In this document: positions 32,555-42,353 of the stretch, in pieces
Numbering within the stretch: the first letter of the stretch is position 1
Layout: each line of letters opens with the position of its first letter
Assembly: GCA_922989275.2 (NCBI GenBank)
Contig: OV277856.1
Span: 89,857,038-89,921,037 of the forward strand
Source of the DNA: Gari tellinella
Lineage: Eukaryota > Mollusca > Bivalvia > Cardiida > Psammobiidae
Reading direction: 5' to 3'
DNA length: 64,000 bases
Position numbers and translations under genes: made by a program
Notes under the pieces: generated by a model
Told to the model about the DNA's origin: nothing
Database searches by the model: none
The model's input: the letters and a program-made list of their open reading frames with translations, nothing else

Positions 32555-33418
32555 CCAACTACATGTAACTATCGCACTCTACCGTAAGCTATAGTGATAT
32601 TTCATTATACATTAAATACCTTCTCAAATACCGCAATATACCTTTCACCTACATGTACATGTAACTATCGCACTCTACCGTAAGCTATAGTGATATTTCA
32701 TTATACATTAAATACCTTCTCAAATACCGCAATATACCTTTCACCTACATGTACATGTAACTATCGCACTCTACCGTAAGCTATAGTGATATTTCATTAT
32801 ACATTAAATACCTTCTCAAATACCGCAATATACCTTTCACCTACATGTACATGTAACTATCGCACTCTACCGTAAGCTATAGTGATATTTCATTATACAT
32901 TAAATACCTTCTCAAATATCGCAATATACCTTTCACCTACATGTACATGTAACTATCGCACGCTACCGTAAGCTATAGTGATATTTCATTATACATTAAA
33001 TACCTTCTCAAATACCGCAATATACCTTTCACCTACATGTACATGTAACTATCGCACGCTACCGTAAGCTATAGTGATATTTCATTATACATTAAATACC
33101 TTCTCAAATACCGCAATATACCTTTCACCTACATGTACATGTAACTATCGCACTCTACCGTAAGCTATAGTGATATTTCATTATACATTAAATACCTTCT
33201 CAAATACCGCAATATACCTTTCACCTACATGTACATGTAACTATCGCACGCTACCGTAAGCTATAGTGATATTTCATTATACATTAAATACCTTCTCAAA
33301 TACCGCAATATATCTTTCACCTACATGTACATGTAACTATCGCACGCTACCGTAAGCTATAGTGATATTTCATTATACATTAAATACCTTCTCAAATACC
33401 GCAATATACCTTTCACCT
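32555..33418. repeat. Minisatellite, 9 copies of a 96-bp unit
   Basis: The word ACATGTAACT begins at 32561 and every 96 bp to 33329, giving nine units. The units are nearly identical; the clearest variants are GCACTCT (units 1-4 and 7) versus GCACGCT (units 5, 6, 8, 9), and ATATCGC in unit 4. The ACATGTACATGT junction is itself palindromic. There is no open frame. Near-identity means recent expansion or homogenisation. Confidence 0.95.
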
Positions 33419-33529
33419 ATATTCTTCTTTTTCCCAACCAAGCATATTTTTTGTTTCCTACCACATACAATTGCTGAACTTTCCTGGCTTATTTTTTATA
33501 ATCGAAATTGATGAGTTTATCAATAAAAG

Positions 33530-33635
33530 TTAAAAGTTTTACTGCCACCTTGCTTTAAACTGCCAATTGTGTTTCATACAGTCTTAGCCATAATATGAAT
33601 TATTGTAATAGAGAGGTGTTACTTTGTTTTGATGG
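33530..33635. mobile_element. Family C right half
   Basis: TTTTACTGCCACCTTGCTTT, AAACTGCCAATTGTGTTTC and ATTGTAATAGAGAGGTGTTAC match the right side of family C copies. Together with 32445-32554 it could be one element split by expansion of the minisatellite. Confidence 0.5.
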
Positions 33636-33706
33636 TACACATTTATTGCAATAAGATATACTACGCAAAGTTTGCTAAGCACCATGGGTAAAAACCTCCA
33701 TAGGTA

Positions 33707-33950
33707 CAGTTGAGAAAACGTTGTTCTTTCCCAATAAACGCGTTTGCACTAAATCTGTTATTTTCCAATGCAAATAGTTTGGAGCCAGATCAGACGCCGG
33801 GTAACCCGGCGTCTGATCAGGCTCCAAACTGTTTGTCGTCCAGGTTAAAATCAACATTCAGAATTGTTAAAAGGTGTCTTTTTCTTCATTATTTTGCGAT
33901 GCGAATGCGTTTCGTTTGCGTTTAAGCGGGAAAGAACGTTTTCTCCACTA
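33707..33950. mobile_element. Family A element
   Basis: TA precedes CAGTTGAGAAAACGTTGTTC and TA follows AACGTTTTCTCCACTA. The core hairpin at 33770-33835 has arms CAAATAGTTTGGAGCC and GGCTCCAAACTGTTTG with apex GGGTAACCC. Its orientation matches the 26932 copy. The terminal repeat variant GAAAACGTT differs from GAATCTGTT in other copies, and both ends carry the same variant. Confidence 0.85.
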
Positions 33951-34815
33951 TACATGTACCACTGCATTGTACCTATCACTATCTCACCGCATAACTTCAA
34001 TCAATTTGTTTGATTCCTTCCAAAATTTGGAGATATTATTGCAAAGGGTTCACTTTACTGTGATTTACTTAGCGCAATCCAATGAAAGTATCAAAATGTC
34101 ACGGAAAGTTCTTTATGATTCTGATATCAAATACATATTAAAGATGTTATTCGTTGGTAGTAACAATGTTTTATTTTTCAATGTTCAATCGCACGCACTG
34201 TTGAATTGTAAAGCATGCACGTTTACTCATAACACAATAGTAATTTTTGAAGTTTTCTGTGAAAAGGTGATATTTTATCGCTTTTACATGTACCAGTGCA
34301 CCTGTATGGGACATTTAGATTAGAACATGTAGAATAGACCTCTAGCTACAACTCCCGAAACTTTTGTTGAAATTGAACAAAGCTGCGGACAGTTATAAAG
34401 TGAGAAAGTGATATGGTCGATGTACTGGTGTCTGTGGAGATTATACCCTTGGCGCCTAGTAAACTTTGAGTAGTTTATGTTTAATCTACCATAACATCGA
34501 AACTGTTTTCCAAACATTGGTGACGTGTTCCGACTGAACTATTTGATTATTCAAAGCTAATAGCACGTTGTGCTCAATAGCAGAATGTTTGGAAATAGAG
34601 TGTTTATCGTATTAATATAACCTATTTAATGACTATACAGTATATATACCGTATAATGCTAAACTGCTATGAAAGCCTGATCTGTACACTACCTTACCAT
34701 TCATTCTGTATTACAGTTACTAGTATTTAACACAATCTTTCATTCTGTGACCGTGATAACAGGCATGTACAAATGTAGTCGGCGTCTGCTAAACTGTAAG
34801 ACATAAAATGTATCG
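33951..34815. other. No supported gene
   Basis: A 149-codon frame (33874-34323, +) begins inside the family A element, has no recognisable motif and is rejected. I see no hairpins or box pairs. Confidence 0.4.
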
Positions 34816-35076
34816 TTAACCACTTACCCAATAGCCTGTTTCTAGTTTTGGAAACATGTAACTAAGAAAAGCAGGTTGAAAGTAAAGCAGAATGCGCCTT
34901 AAGTCGCATTCTGCTTTACTTTCAGTCTGCTTTAAGCTACCCTCGGCTAGAAATAAGAAAATATTTCTTATGGTACATGTTCATGACTGTACAAATAGGA
35001 ACTAGATCTATTTATTCAGCGGATGAATAAATAAAATATGCTTTAAGTCGCTTCTATTGGGGAATAGGTGTGTTAA
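34816..35076. mobile_element. Family B element
   Basis: TTAA is at 34816-34819 and 35073-35076. The left end is CCACTTACCCAATAGCC. The hairpin (about 34863-34935) has arms AAGCAGGTTGAAAGTAAAGC and its complement with apex GCGCC-TTAAGT-GC. The right end GGGGAATAGGTGTG is mutated. It abuts the next retroelement directly. Confidence 0.8.
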
Positions 35077-35897
35077 ATACAGTCTCTCTACTGCAGCCAC
35101 TGACATCCTCAGCCAGGAACCACCCATCGCCAAGTGTTTCGACCCTTCGAATCCTCGGGACACTCTCAAGGTGGCGGGTCCGCAGTGCTGATCAGACACT
35201 ACGTGTCAGTGGTTGGCCTCCAGCTCCTCTCGTCTCTCTTGATCCACAGCCAGCTGGATGCGCGTTCAGTTGTTTGACTGAGCTTTCCAATAGCTCTCTT
35301 CCTCTCTCCTCCTATGATACCCATGGCACCAAACATTCTCCACAATGATTGTGCCGGAAAGCCTCTTGCTCCTATCTCTACCGGGAAGAGCCAACTCTTC
35401 CATCCTCGTTCCCTGCATTGCTCAAGCAGTTCGCTGTACTTCCCTCTCTTTCTTTCGTACGCCTCCTCGCACCGTGTTTCCCGGGGGACTGTCAGCTCGA
35501 TCATCGCCAGGCGCTTGTCTTTTGGAGACCAGATGACAATGTCTGGCCTGAGTGTAGTCTGGACAACATCTGGGAAGACCAGTTTCTTGGTGAGGTCAAC
35601 AGACATCTCCCACTGCTCTGACTCATCAATAATTGAGGTAGCGGCTGCTTGAAGTTTGGGCGCTGTCTGACCTTCCTTGACAAACTGTATTGCACGTGGT
35701 TTCTGTTTCTTCCTCTTCTTGGTCCTGGTTCGCTCAAGGGTATCAGCTAAGTCACGAAGGATAGTGTCATGCCTCCACCGATATCGGCCCTGAGTCAGGG
35801 ATGCACTACATGCTGACAATATGTGCTCCATCGATCCTGTCTTGTCACACAGTGGACACTTCGGATGGTCTTGTAATCCCCATCTGTGTAGATTAGT
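35077..35897 (-). pseudogene. 5'-truncated LINE tail with zinc knuckle and restriction-like endonuclease
   Basis: On the - strand the frame is open from about 35895 to the stop at 35199, without needing an ATG start (an internal Met is at 35831). It encodes LHRWGLQDHPKCPLCDKTGS, then EHILSAC (C-x2-C...H-x4-C knuckle), a basic stretch (TKKRKKQKPR), and then LRPDIVIWSP...IELTVPRET...KRGKY, a PD-(D/E)xK-like endonuclease pattern. Knuckle plus restriction-like endonuclease downstream of RT is the layout of R2/NeSL-type LINEs. The RT itself is missing: a stop at about 35898 marks the 5' truncation. 35077-35198 is probably 3' UTR. The GC content is clearly higher than its surroundings. Confidence 0.7.
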
Positions 35898-36084
35898 AAA
35901 AATAGGTTAATTAGTTAAAATCAAGTAACAAACAGTTTGTATTTAGATCAGTCGCTGTTTTACTCAACGTCTGATCAGATCCAAACCTTCTGCTTCCCCG
36001 CCAAGAGGACACGAGGACCTTTCAAAGAGAAGATTAAAATTAGGTCAAACATATGCTAGAAATAATTTAATAATGCGACAGACA

Positions 36085-36304
36085 TAGACCCTTAGCATGC
36101 TGAATTGTCGTCTGCTTAAAATGTATCTTTTTTTTCGAAAAATGTAAAAAAGAAAATCACTTTTATTTTCAAATTGACAAAAACTATGAATATAAGTGGC
36201 AAACAGTTTGAAATACAGATCAGACGCCGTGTTTCGTTACGTCTGATCTGTATCCAAACTGTTGCAAATGTAAACCAAGTCGCGCTTAGCATGATAACTG
36301 TTAA
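36085..36304. mobile_element. Family E element
   Basis: The left words are ACCCTTAGCATGCTGAATTG and TCGTCTGCTT. The core hairpin at about 36200-36265 has arms CAAACAGTTTGAAATACAGATC and GATCTGTATCCAAACTG (split family words). The right end is GCGCTTAGCATGATAACTG before TTAA. A further core scrap lies at 35930-35990. Confidence 0.6.
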
Positions 36305-36515
36305 ACTGAGTAGGTCTAGTTAATTTAATAGTACATCCGTTGAATGAGTTCACCCACTTAATCTAAGTGGGACGTACATTCGTCCTTTACATGCAGTGTA
36401 CGTGTAAAGAGTACACTCGCACTCTGTAGACAGTGTATACCTAGATAAAAACGACGTCTCTGCAGCTCTCTCATCAAGGGCTACACTGTTTGAAGTTTCA
36501 GTGTACCTAGATATG

Positions 36516-36893
36516 CAGTGGAACCCCTCTAAATCGGAACCTCTAAATACCGGAATTCTCTCTAAACCGGACAAAATATTTGGTCCCGTTTCCAACCCTT
36601 CTTTATTTTTATCCATAACACCATGACTACGCCTTTTTACGACTTTGGCTTATTCCTACACTGAAGAAAACAGTTTATATATTCTAGCTGATGATAGCTT
36701 AAGCAGGTTGAAAGTAAATCAAGCCTTAAGGCGCATTCTGCCTTACTTTCAACCTGCTTTAAGTGGTCAGCTATCTTCCATACTAGAAACACGCTATTTG
36801 GTAATGGGTTAGAGCCCCTCTAAACTGGAAACCCCTCTAAACCGGAACTTTTTGTTGTCCCCCACACGTGTCCGGTTTAGAAGGGTTTCACTG
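36516..36893. mobile_element. Family D element with a nested family B element
   Basis: The left end CAGTGGAACCCCTCTAAATC and the right end GGTTTAGAAGGGTTTCACTG (TA follows) are inverted repeats. Sub-terminal CCTCTAAACCGGA words recur on both sides. A family B copy interrupts the interior at about 36615-36812. A family D left end also occurs at 6517. Confidence 0.8.
36615..36812. mobile_element. Family B element nested in family D
   Basis: The left end is degraded (TAACACCATGACTACGCC, TTTTTACGAC). The hairpin is around 36700-36765, and the right end is AAACACGCTATTTGGTAATG before GGTTAG. It is younger than the family D host, unless rearranged. Confidence 0.7.
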
Positions 36894-37721
36894 TACTCCG
36901 CTCAGCGCACTTTGGCCTATTTTCTCTAATCATAAGTTCAGTCGAACACCGTTGATGTCACTATCATGCTTTATTGGAGAAAACGTCTGTTCGAGTTTTA
37001 GGCTGTAGAGATTCCAGGTGCGGCTATATACATTGGCGCATGAACAAGACTGATACCTTTTTTCTGAGAATCGCTACAATACAGGTACCCCTCTCTATTG
37101 CGATCATTTAACTACGTTTATTAGTTTATGTTTAAGGCTGTTGGCTACTCAAATAATGGTGAAGGCTTAACAAGAGCACCTATTAGAGATTTCTGTTTAA
37201 CTTTCACCTTGCTTTAAGCTGTCACCTGTCTCCATTATTATTAATTAACAGTATACAATTTAGACATTGTCACTTCACCCCGTTTCTTATTTTAAGCCCT
37301 ATAAGACACGGATAAAGGTTCATCGTGATTTTTTGTCTGTAATACAGATGACCAATTATCTAGAGTAATATTGAACTCTTTCTACACCATGGACCTGTTT
37401 AAAGTATACTCATTTACTAGATATGCAAACAGTGTATACCCAAATAAGTTGGCTCCTACAGGGCTAAATTATACTGGTATTTTTTAACTACCAAGAATGG
37501 TTCATGCTTTGATTACTAAAAAGTGCCATAGAAGAACGTTATAATCCACAATAGTTACTTAACTTAGTGTTGAAATAGTTAAACATAACCCATGATTGAA
37601 GTTTGCAAACAGTTTTTATCTAGACCATACTCCGAGGAACTCGACGTCTAATCTTGGTACAGACATTTTGACCCTCGAATGTAGGTTTTCTCGTAGGTTT
37701 TCCTAGTAAACAGACACACGG

Positions 37722-38211
37722 TGTAGGAAAAAACGTTATTCGTTCCCGTTTACCCTTTACCCCATAGCCGGTTTCTAGTTTTGAAAAAAGATGACTATTT
37801 AAAGCAGATTGAAAGTAAAGCAGAATGCGCCATATGGCGCATTCTGCTTTACTTTCAGCCTGCTTTAAGCTATTACCTGCTAGAATAAGGAAAGTATTAA
37901 ATATGACATATATTCATTACGGTATATATTGGAACTATTTTCTTCAGCGGATGAATAAAATTCAAGTGCTAAAAGTCGCTTCTATAAGGGAAAGGGTTAA
38001 ACCGCAAACGAAAAGCAAACGCATTGCAATAAAACAGAAAAGGACAACTTTTCAATAACTCTCGCTATTCATGTTCATCTGAGTTGCAAACAGTTAAGAG
38101 CCTGATCAGACGCCGGGTCACCCGGCGTCTGATCTGGTTCCAAACTGTTTGCAAAAGAAACAATTTTAGCGTATATTCGTTTATTGGGAAAGAATAACGT
38201 TTTCTCCACTG
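37722..38211. mobile_element. Family A element with a nested family B element
   Basis: The left end is mutated (GTAGGAAAAAACGTTATTC). The right end GAATAACGTTTTCTCCACTG is followed by TA. The core hairpin is at 38086-38152 (apex GGGTCACCC). The host sequence is split in its CCCGTTTA...AAC word by the family B copy at 37753-37996. Confidence 0.85.
37753..37996. mobile_element. Family B element nested in family A
   Basis: The termini are CCCTTTACCCCATAGCC and TATAAGGGAAAGGG, flanked by TTTA (37749-37752) and TTAA (37997-38000). The hairpin at 37801-37868 has apex GCGCC-ATAT-GGCGC. Removing it rejoins the family A word CCCGTTTAAAC. Confidence 0.9.
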
Positions 38212-38568
38212 TAACAACTAAAATTTAAATCTGTTTCAAACGCAATTGCTGAGTACATGTAGACGACACGCCGATAACAAAAGAGCTTATGGGTAGAATT
38301 TCTTGTATAAAGGACTGAGGACAAACGTGTCCTCTAGTGATAAAGAAACAAACGAAAAAGGAGACTCTTACTGGCCTCGTGTTGAAGTGAAGTCATTTCT
38401 TTACTGAATTTACTGAATTTCCTTTATGCCTTTCAACAGAGTTAATAATGTATATAAAAATCTACAGTCAATAATTATGTTGGAATATAGCGAAAACCCG
38501 GTATCGTTCACTACTTGCAAAGTAAAAACTCTCTATCATGGCCACTAGAACATGACTATTTCATGGTT

Positions 38569-38820
38569 TTAACCCTTTACCCAATAGCCTGTTTCTAATT
38601 TTGAAAATAGTTGACTTCTTAAAGCAGATTGAAAGTAAAGCAGAATGTGCCTTAAGGCACATTCTGCTTTACTTTCAGCCTGTTTTAAGCTAAAATATGC
38701 TAGGCTATATAAAATATTTGTAATGGTAATTGTTCATGATGGTATAAACTGGAACTATTTTCTTCAGCGGAAGAATAAATTAAATACGCTAAAAGTCGCT
38801 TCTATGGGGGAAAGGGTTAA
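38569..38820. mobile_element. Family B element, best-preserved copy
   Basis: TTAA is at 38569-38572 and 38817-38820. The ends are CCCTTTACCCAATAGCC and ATGGGGGAAAGGG. The hairpin is at about 38619-38690 with apex GTGCC-TTAA-GGCAC, where both arms differ from the usual GCGCC/GGCGC. The open frame across its right half has no coding meaning. Confidence 0.9.
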
Positions 38821-38894
38821 GGCAGACGACAGCTTAAAGCAAGATTTTCTGTAGTAGGATCATCTTGTTTAAGCAGCAACCTGTCTTAAACATC

Positions 38895-39068
38895 GAAAAC
38901 GTAACCTTTACAGTGGTCGTTATATAGGGGTTCTACTGTATGTAAAGATAAAGCATATAGTCTGTCTGAACACAGCTCTTTGAAAACGTAACCTTTACAG
39001 TGGTGGTTATATAGGGGTTCTACTGTAGGTAAAGATAAAGCATATAGTCTGTCTGAACACAGCTCTTT
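38895..39068. repeat. Two tandem copies of an 87-bp unit
   Basis: GAAAACGTAACCTTTACAGT begins at 38895 and 38982. The copies differ at only a few positions (for example GGTCG versus GGTGG), so the duplication is recent. The unit holds a family C-like right end (GGGGTTCTACTGTA). Confidence 0.9.
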
Positions 39069-39171
39069 GAACGCTGAACAAATGTCGTCTGCATTAATTA
39101 TTCTGCATTGATGTATTGGTGAAAATTAACTTTCTTCTGTACACGTGCAATAGTACGATCAAAGTGGCAAA

Positions 39172-39238
39172 CAGTTTGAGCCCTTATCAGACGCTGGGTA
39201 ACATGGCGTCTGATTACAATCCAAACTGTTTATAAAGG
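39172..39238. repeat. Isolated core-1 hairpin
   Basis: GCAAACAGTTTGAGCCC and ATCCAAACTGTTTATA arms flank TCAGACGCTGGG-TAACATGG-CGTCTGAT. No family termini were recognised nearby. Confidence 0.6.
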
Positions 39239-39856
39239 TATATATTACTCATGCATGCATAGCATTTTAGTACTGAAAATAAAAACTGAGACTGAAACTC
39301 AATGTGAGGGTAAAAACTAAGTAATTTCCGAAAACTGCACAGAATGCTTATTTAGTCTGATATTGAAGACAATGTGAATGGCTATTAATTTATAAATACC
39401 TTTTTTATCCGTCTGAGTTTCACAAATTTCACAAAGTTAATAATATATTAAGCAAAGTACCAAGAAAGTTTCCATATTCGATAAAACAGTACACTATATT
39501 GTATAGGATGAGACAACTTCAACGAGTACCTGTTTCTCCCAGCTTGTTTTGATGTTGAAGACAGGTGGATGCTTTGCATGGGCTGAAAGTAAAGCAGAAC
39601 GATCGTATTGGAGCCTCACATTCAGCAGTTTAACCGTCCCCCAGTCATCATGTAGAAACAAGTATAAGACTCCTAAACAGGGCATGGTGAAAGCACGACA
39701 CCAAACTTAGTGAAATATACGAGCTTAAAAGTTTGAAACCTGAACAGATGCCTTACCACTGGACGTCTGGTCAGAATCTGAACTGTTATTGAAATTACCA
39801 TCGGCAATGAAAGAGTTAAACTTTGAAAATGGTGACTATATGGTTTTTTATTGTAG

Positions 39857-40145
39857 GATCAGGCGGGGAATGGTACGACATGGTTGCCTGACCACTGTAA
39901 CAACTCCCTCATTGACGTTGTGGTGAACTTCACACCGCCGTTATGGACTGCCGACTTTCCCGTGGCCCTTATCTACTGCATCATCTTGTGCATTGCGCTG
40001 TTGATTGGCACTTTTGGAAACATTGTGATCGTGTTTGTCACTGCAACCACCAGCACTATGAACAAGGTGGGCAAGGACTTCGTCATCAACCTAGCCTTGG
40101 CCGATCTCTGCGTAAACGTGGTGGCAGAGCCTATGTGTATACTCG
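39857..40145 (+). CDS. Melatonin-receptor-like GPCR, first visible exon (N-terminus, TM1, TM2)
   Basis: This exon encodes residues 1-97 of the visible receptor. It opens after a TTTTTTATTGTAG acceptor, is in frame from its first base and has no ATG, so the start codon lies in an upstream exon not found. The outer N-terminus has three possible N-glycosylation sites (NGT, NNS, NFT). TM1 is about residues 36-62 with GNIVIV (Asn55). TM2 is about 74-96 with LALADL (Asp83). The exon ends in phase 1 at a GTGAGT donor, and the glycine codon is completed by the exon at 53951. Four joined exons give 409 codons plus a stop. The receptor should sit in the plasma membrane and signal through G proteins. 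The NKY, CWCP and NFxxY motifs of later exons point to the melatonin-receptor-like group; the ligand is not known from sequence. Confidence 0.85.
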
Positions 40146-40182
40146 GTGAGTTGATACAACAGAATACGATAGTCTTACTAAA

Positions 40183-40264
40183 TTAACCCATTCGCATACT
40201 CTGATCAGACTCTACATTGTTTGCATATGCCCCTTAAAGTGGACGCTAGGCACAAATAGGTTAA
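40183..40264. mobile_element. Miniature TTAA-flanked element (82 bp)
   Basis: TTAA is at 40183-40186 and 40261-40264. The interior CCCATTCGCATACTCTGATC, ACTCTACATTGTTTGCAT and GGCACAAATAGG resembles the right part of family F. It lies only 37 bp inside the intron after the GPCR exon donor. It is probably an internally deleted copy. Confidence 0.55.
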
Positions 40265-42350
40265 AGAAAACTAAACACAAATGTAGTGTCATACTAGTGA
40301 TGTCAATTTGTTCCGATATGTCTAGTTAACTGTCTGATTTTCCAGTCTGATCGGGAAGAAAGTCTTATGTTAATACTCACCGAGAATTGTGTCTAGTGTT
40401 GTAGATTGACAAAGACTTTTGTTCTCGTTAAACATTATGGTAATTGAAATATATCGGGATGTTGTTTTTGTTCATAAGAGGATCCTTTAAAAAGTTGTTA
40501 CTTGGATATTTTCTTGGAGTCAACATATACGACACTCATGTATGATACGAGGTTATAAAGACCTTGCTTTTCCTTGCTGATACAGTAATTATACATGTAC
40601 GAATTTCATGTACGATAAAGTGATTAATGATGCATAGGGGATAACACTTTTCTTCAACGTAAAGTGTCATACTCTCATCAACACTCGCAAACGTTTATTG
40701 AATATTTAGGGCGCCTATCACCCAACAACACTGAATGTAATACAATTATTGTAAGTAGGTCTTGAAAACATATTTTTATTACGGGCATGTTATGTTTGAA
40801 TTTCGTATAACAATAGGGCCACGATAGCCCAAGAGGGCCATGATAGCCCAAGGTAGCTTACCTGGATGAAAACTTTCGCCTCAGAATATCAGAAAAGACA
40901 CTAGGGTGTTCATTTATGTGCTATAATTGACGAAGTCGTTTCGGAAAATAAGATGATTAATGAAACTATTGACTATTAATTCACATATGCACACACACAG
41001 GGGCGGACAGACGACGGTCATAGCGTGATTCCACCAGCTCACATTGAGCTCGTCGAGTTCGAGTGAGCTGATAAAATCCAATGAGCAGAAGTAGACTATT
41101 TAGTGAAAATACAGTCCCGCCTACAGAAGCATGTTATTTGTCGGATCATTTATTTAAATGAAAAAGGTTCACCCAAAGTACATTCCTTGCCCCTAATATG
41201 AAATCCAATGAGCATGTAAAATTTAAAATTACACTGTATGTGGAATATATATATATATATATCAGAATTGAAGAGCCGTAATGGCGAAACATGTTTGTTA
41301 GTAGATTATCACATTAAAACTTACATATAAAGGCATGTGAAGTCATTTATTTAATTTTTCCGATATAAATATATATATGTATGGATAGCCCATATTGAAG
41401 AAACCTGACAGATTAATGAGATTACCCTAATAGAAATAATCTTGTAAATTATTCTTGCTTTTCCAATAGCTTTTAAGAATAATTTTTCTTTTAAAAACAA
41501 GTCTGCGAAGAACGACGGACATTGCACGACGACGGATGACGGTCACAATACTGACACAATAGGCACTTCGTGTCAGATGAGCTTAACAGTTTATAATTTT
41601 GCAATAAACAAACAGACAAATTTTCTTATCGAAATACATGTCACAGTTGTTATTTTACAACTATTAGTTGTTTTAATGAATTTCGTATTTTTCGGCAAAT
41701 CAATGCACACTTCAGTATTTTGTTTAAATATTTCACATAACACCAGGCAAAACAGTGTTAATTATAAACTATTTAACTACATTTACCGTTCTAATACAGC
41801 ACAATAGTAATTTCAAAACGTAAAAAACTGTGCAATCGTGACAAATTTTACACAATTTGAAATAATGATAATGCAAAGAGATAATGTATCATACATGGAC
41901 ATAGTAAATATAGATTTTAAGAAAAATGTCAAAGAAACAAAACATTTTTAATGATCCTCGTACAGAAATATTAAAAAAGACTTCAATATAAAGTGCATTG
42001 ATCTTTTTATTTCTTTCAAATCTATGAAAAACGAAATGATGGTAACTTCATCTAATGACGCAAAACCATCATCAACCTAAGAAACAACGCTGTTACGAGT
42101 TTTCGAAATTCAGCGGATTTTATACTGCTCTGTCCTACTTTGTCAAATGAGCGTCTCTGATGATTAAAAGTCAAGTATCTAGCTCTTCCACTATCAAATG
42201 TTAATTATTGCAGTCTAAAATAATTTCTCGATCATGTTAACTCGCGTTTCTTGATTAGAAAAACAAAACTACATAACCTAAAATTTGATTCATTTAAATA
42301 CAACGGAACAAGCCTATATTTTAATAAACATAATATAATTTCCACGCCTG
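40265..42350. other. Intron sequence with repeat scraps
   Basis: GGCCACGATAGCCCAAGAGG is duplicated as GGCCATGATAGCCCAAGGTAG (about 40817-40858). 41005-41090 has GGGGCGGACAGACGACGG and AGCTCACATTGAGCTCGTCG, resembling the 9788 repeat edge. A TA microsatellite is at about 41246-41262. No exon was seen. Confidence 0.5.
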
Positions 42351-42353
42351 GAT

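Noticed and set aside
32555..33418. Possible CRISPR-like array
   Set aside because: The 96-bp units are contiguous and nearly identical, with no unique spacers; this is a eukaryotic minisatellite.
33874..34323. 149-codon + strand frame
   Set aside because: It begins inside a family A element, has no motif or splice context, and its composition is that of AT-rich non-coding DNA.
35314..35652. + strand frames of 90-112 codons
   Set aside because: They are shadows of the GC-rich LINE tail encoded on the - strand.
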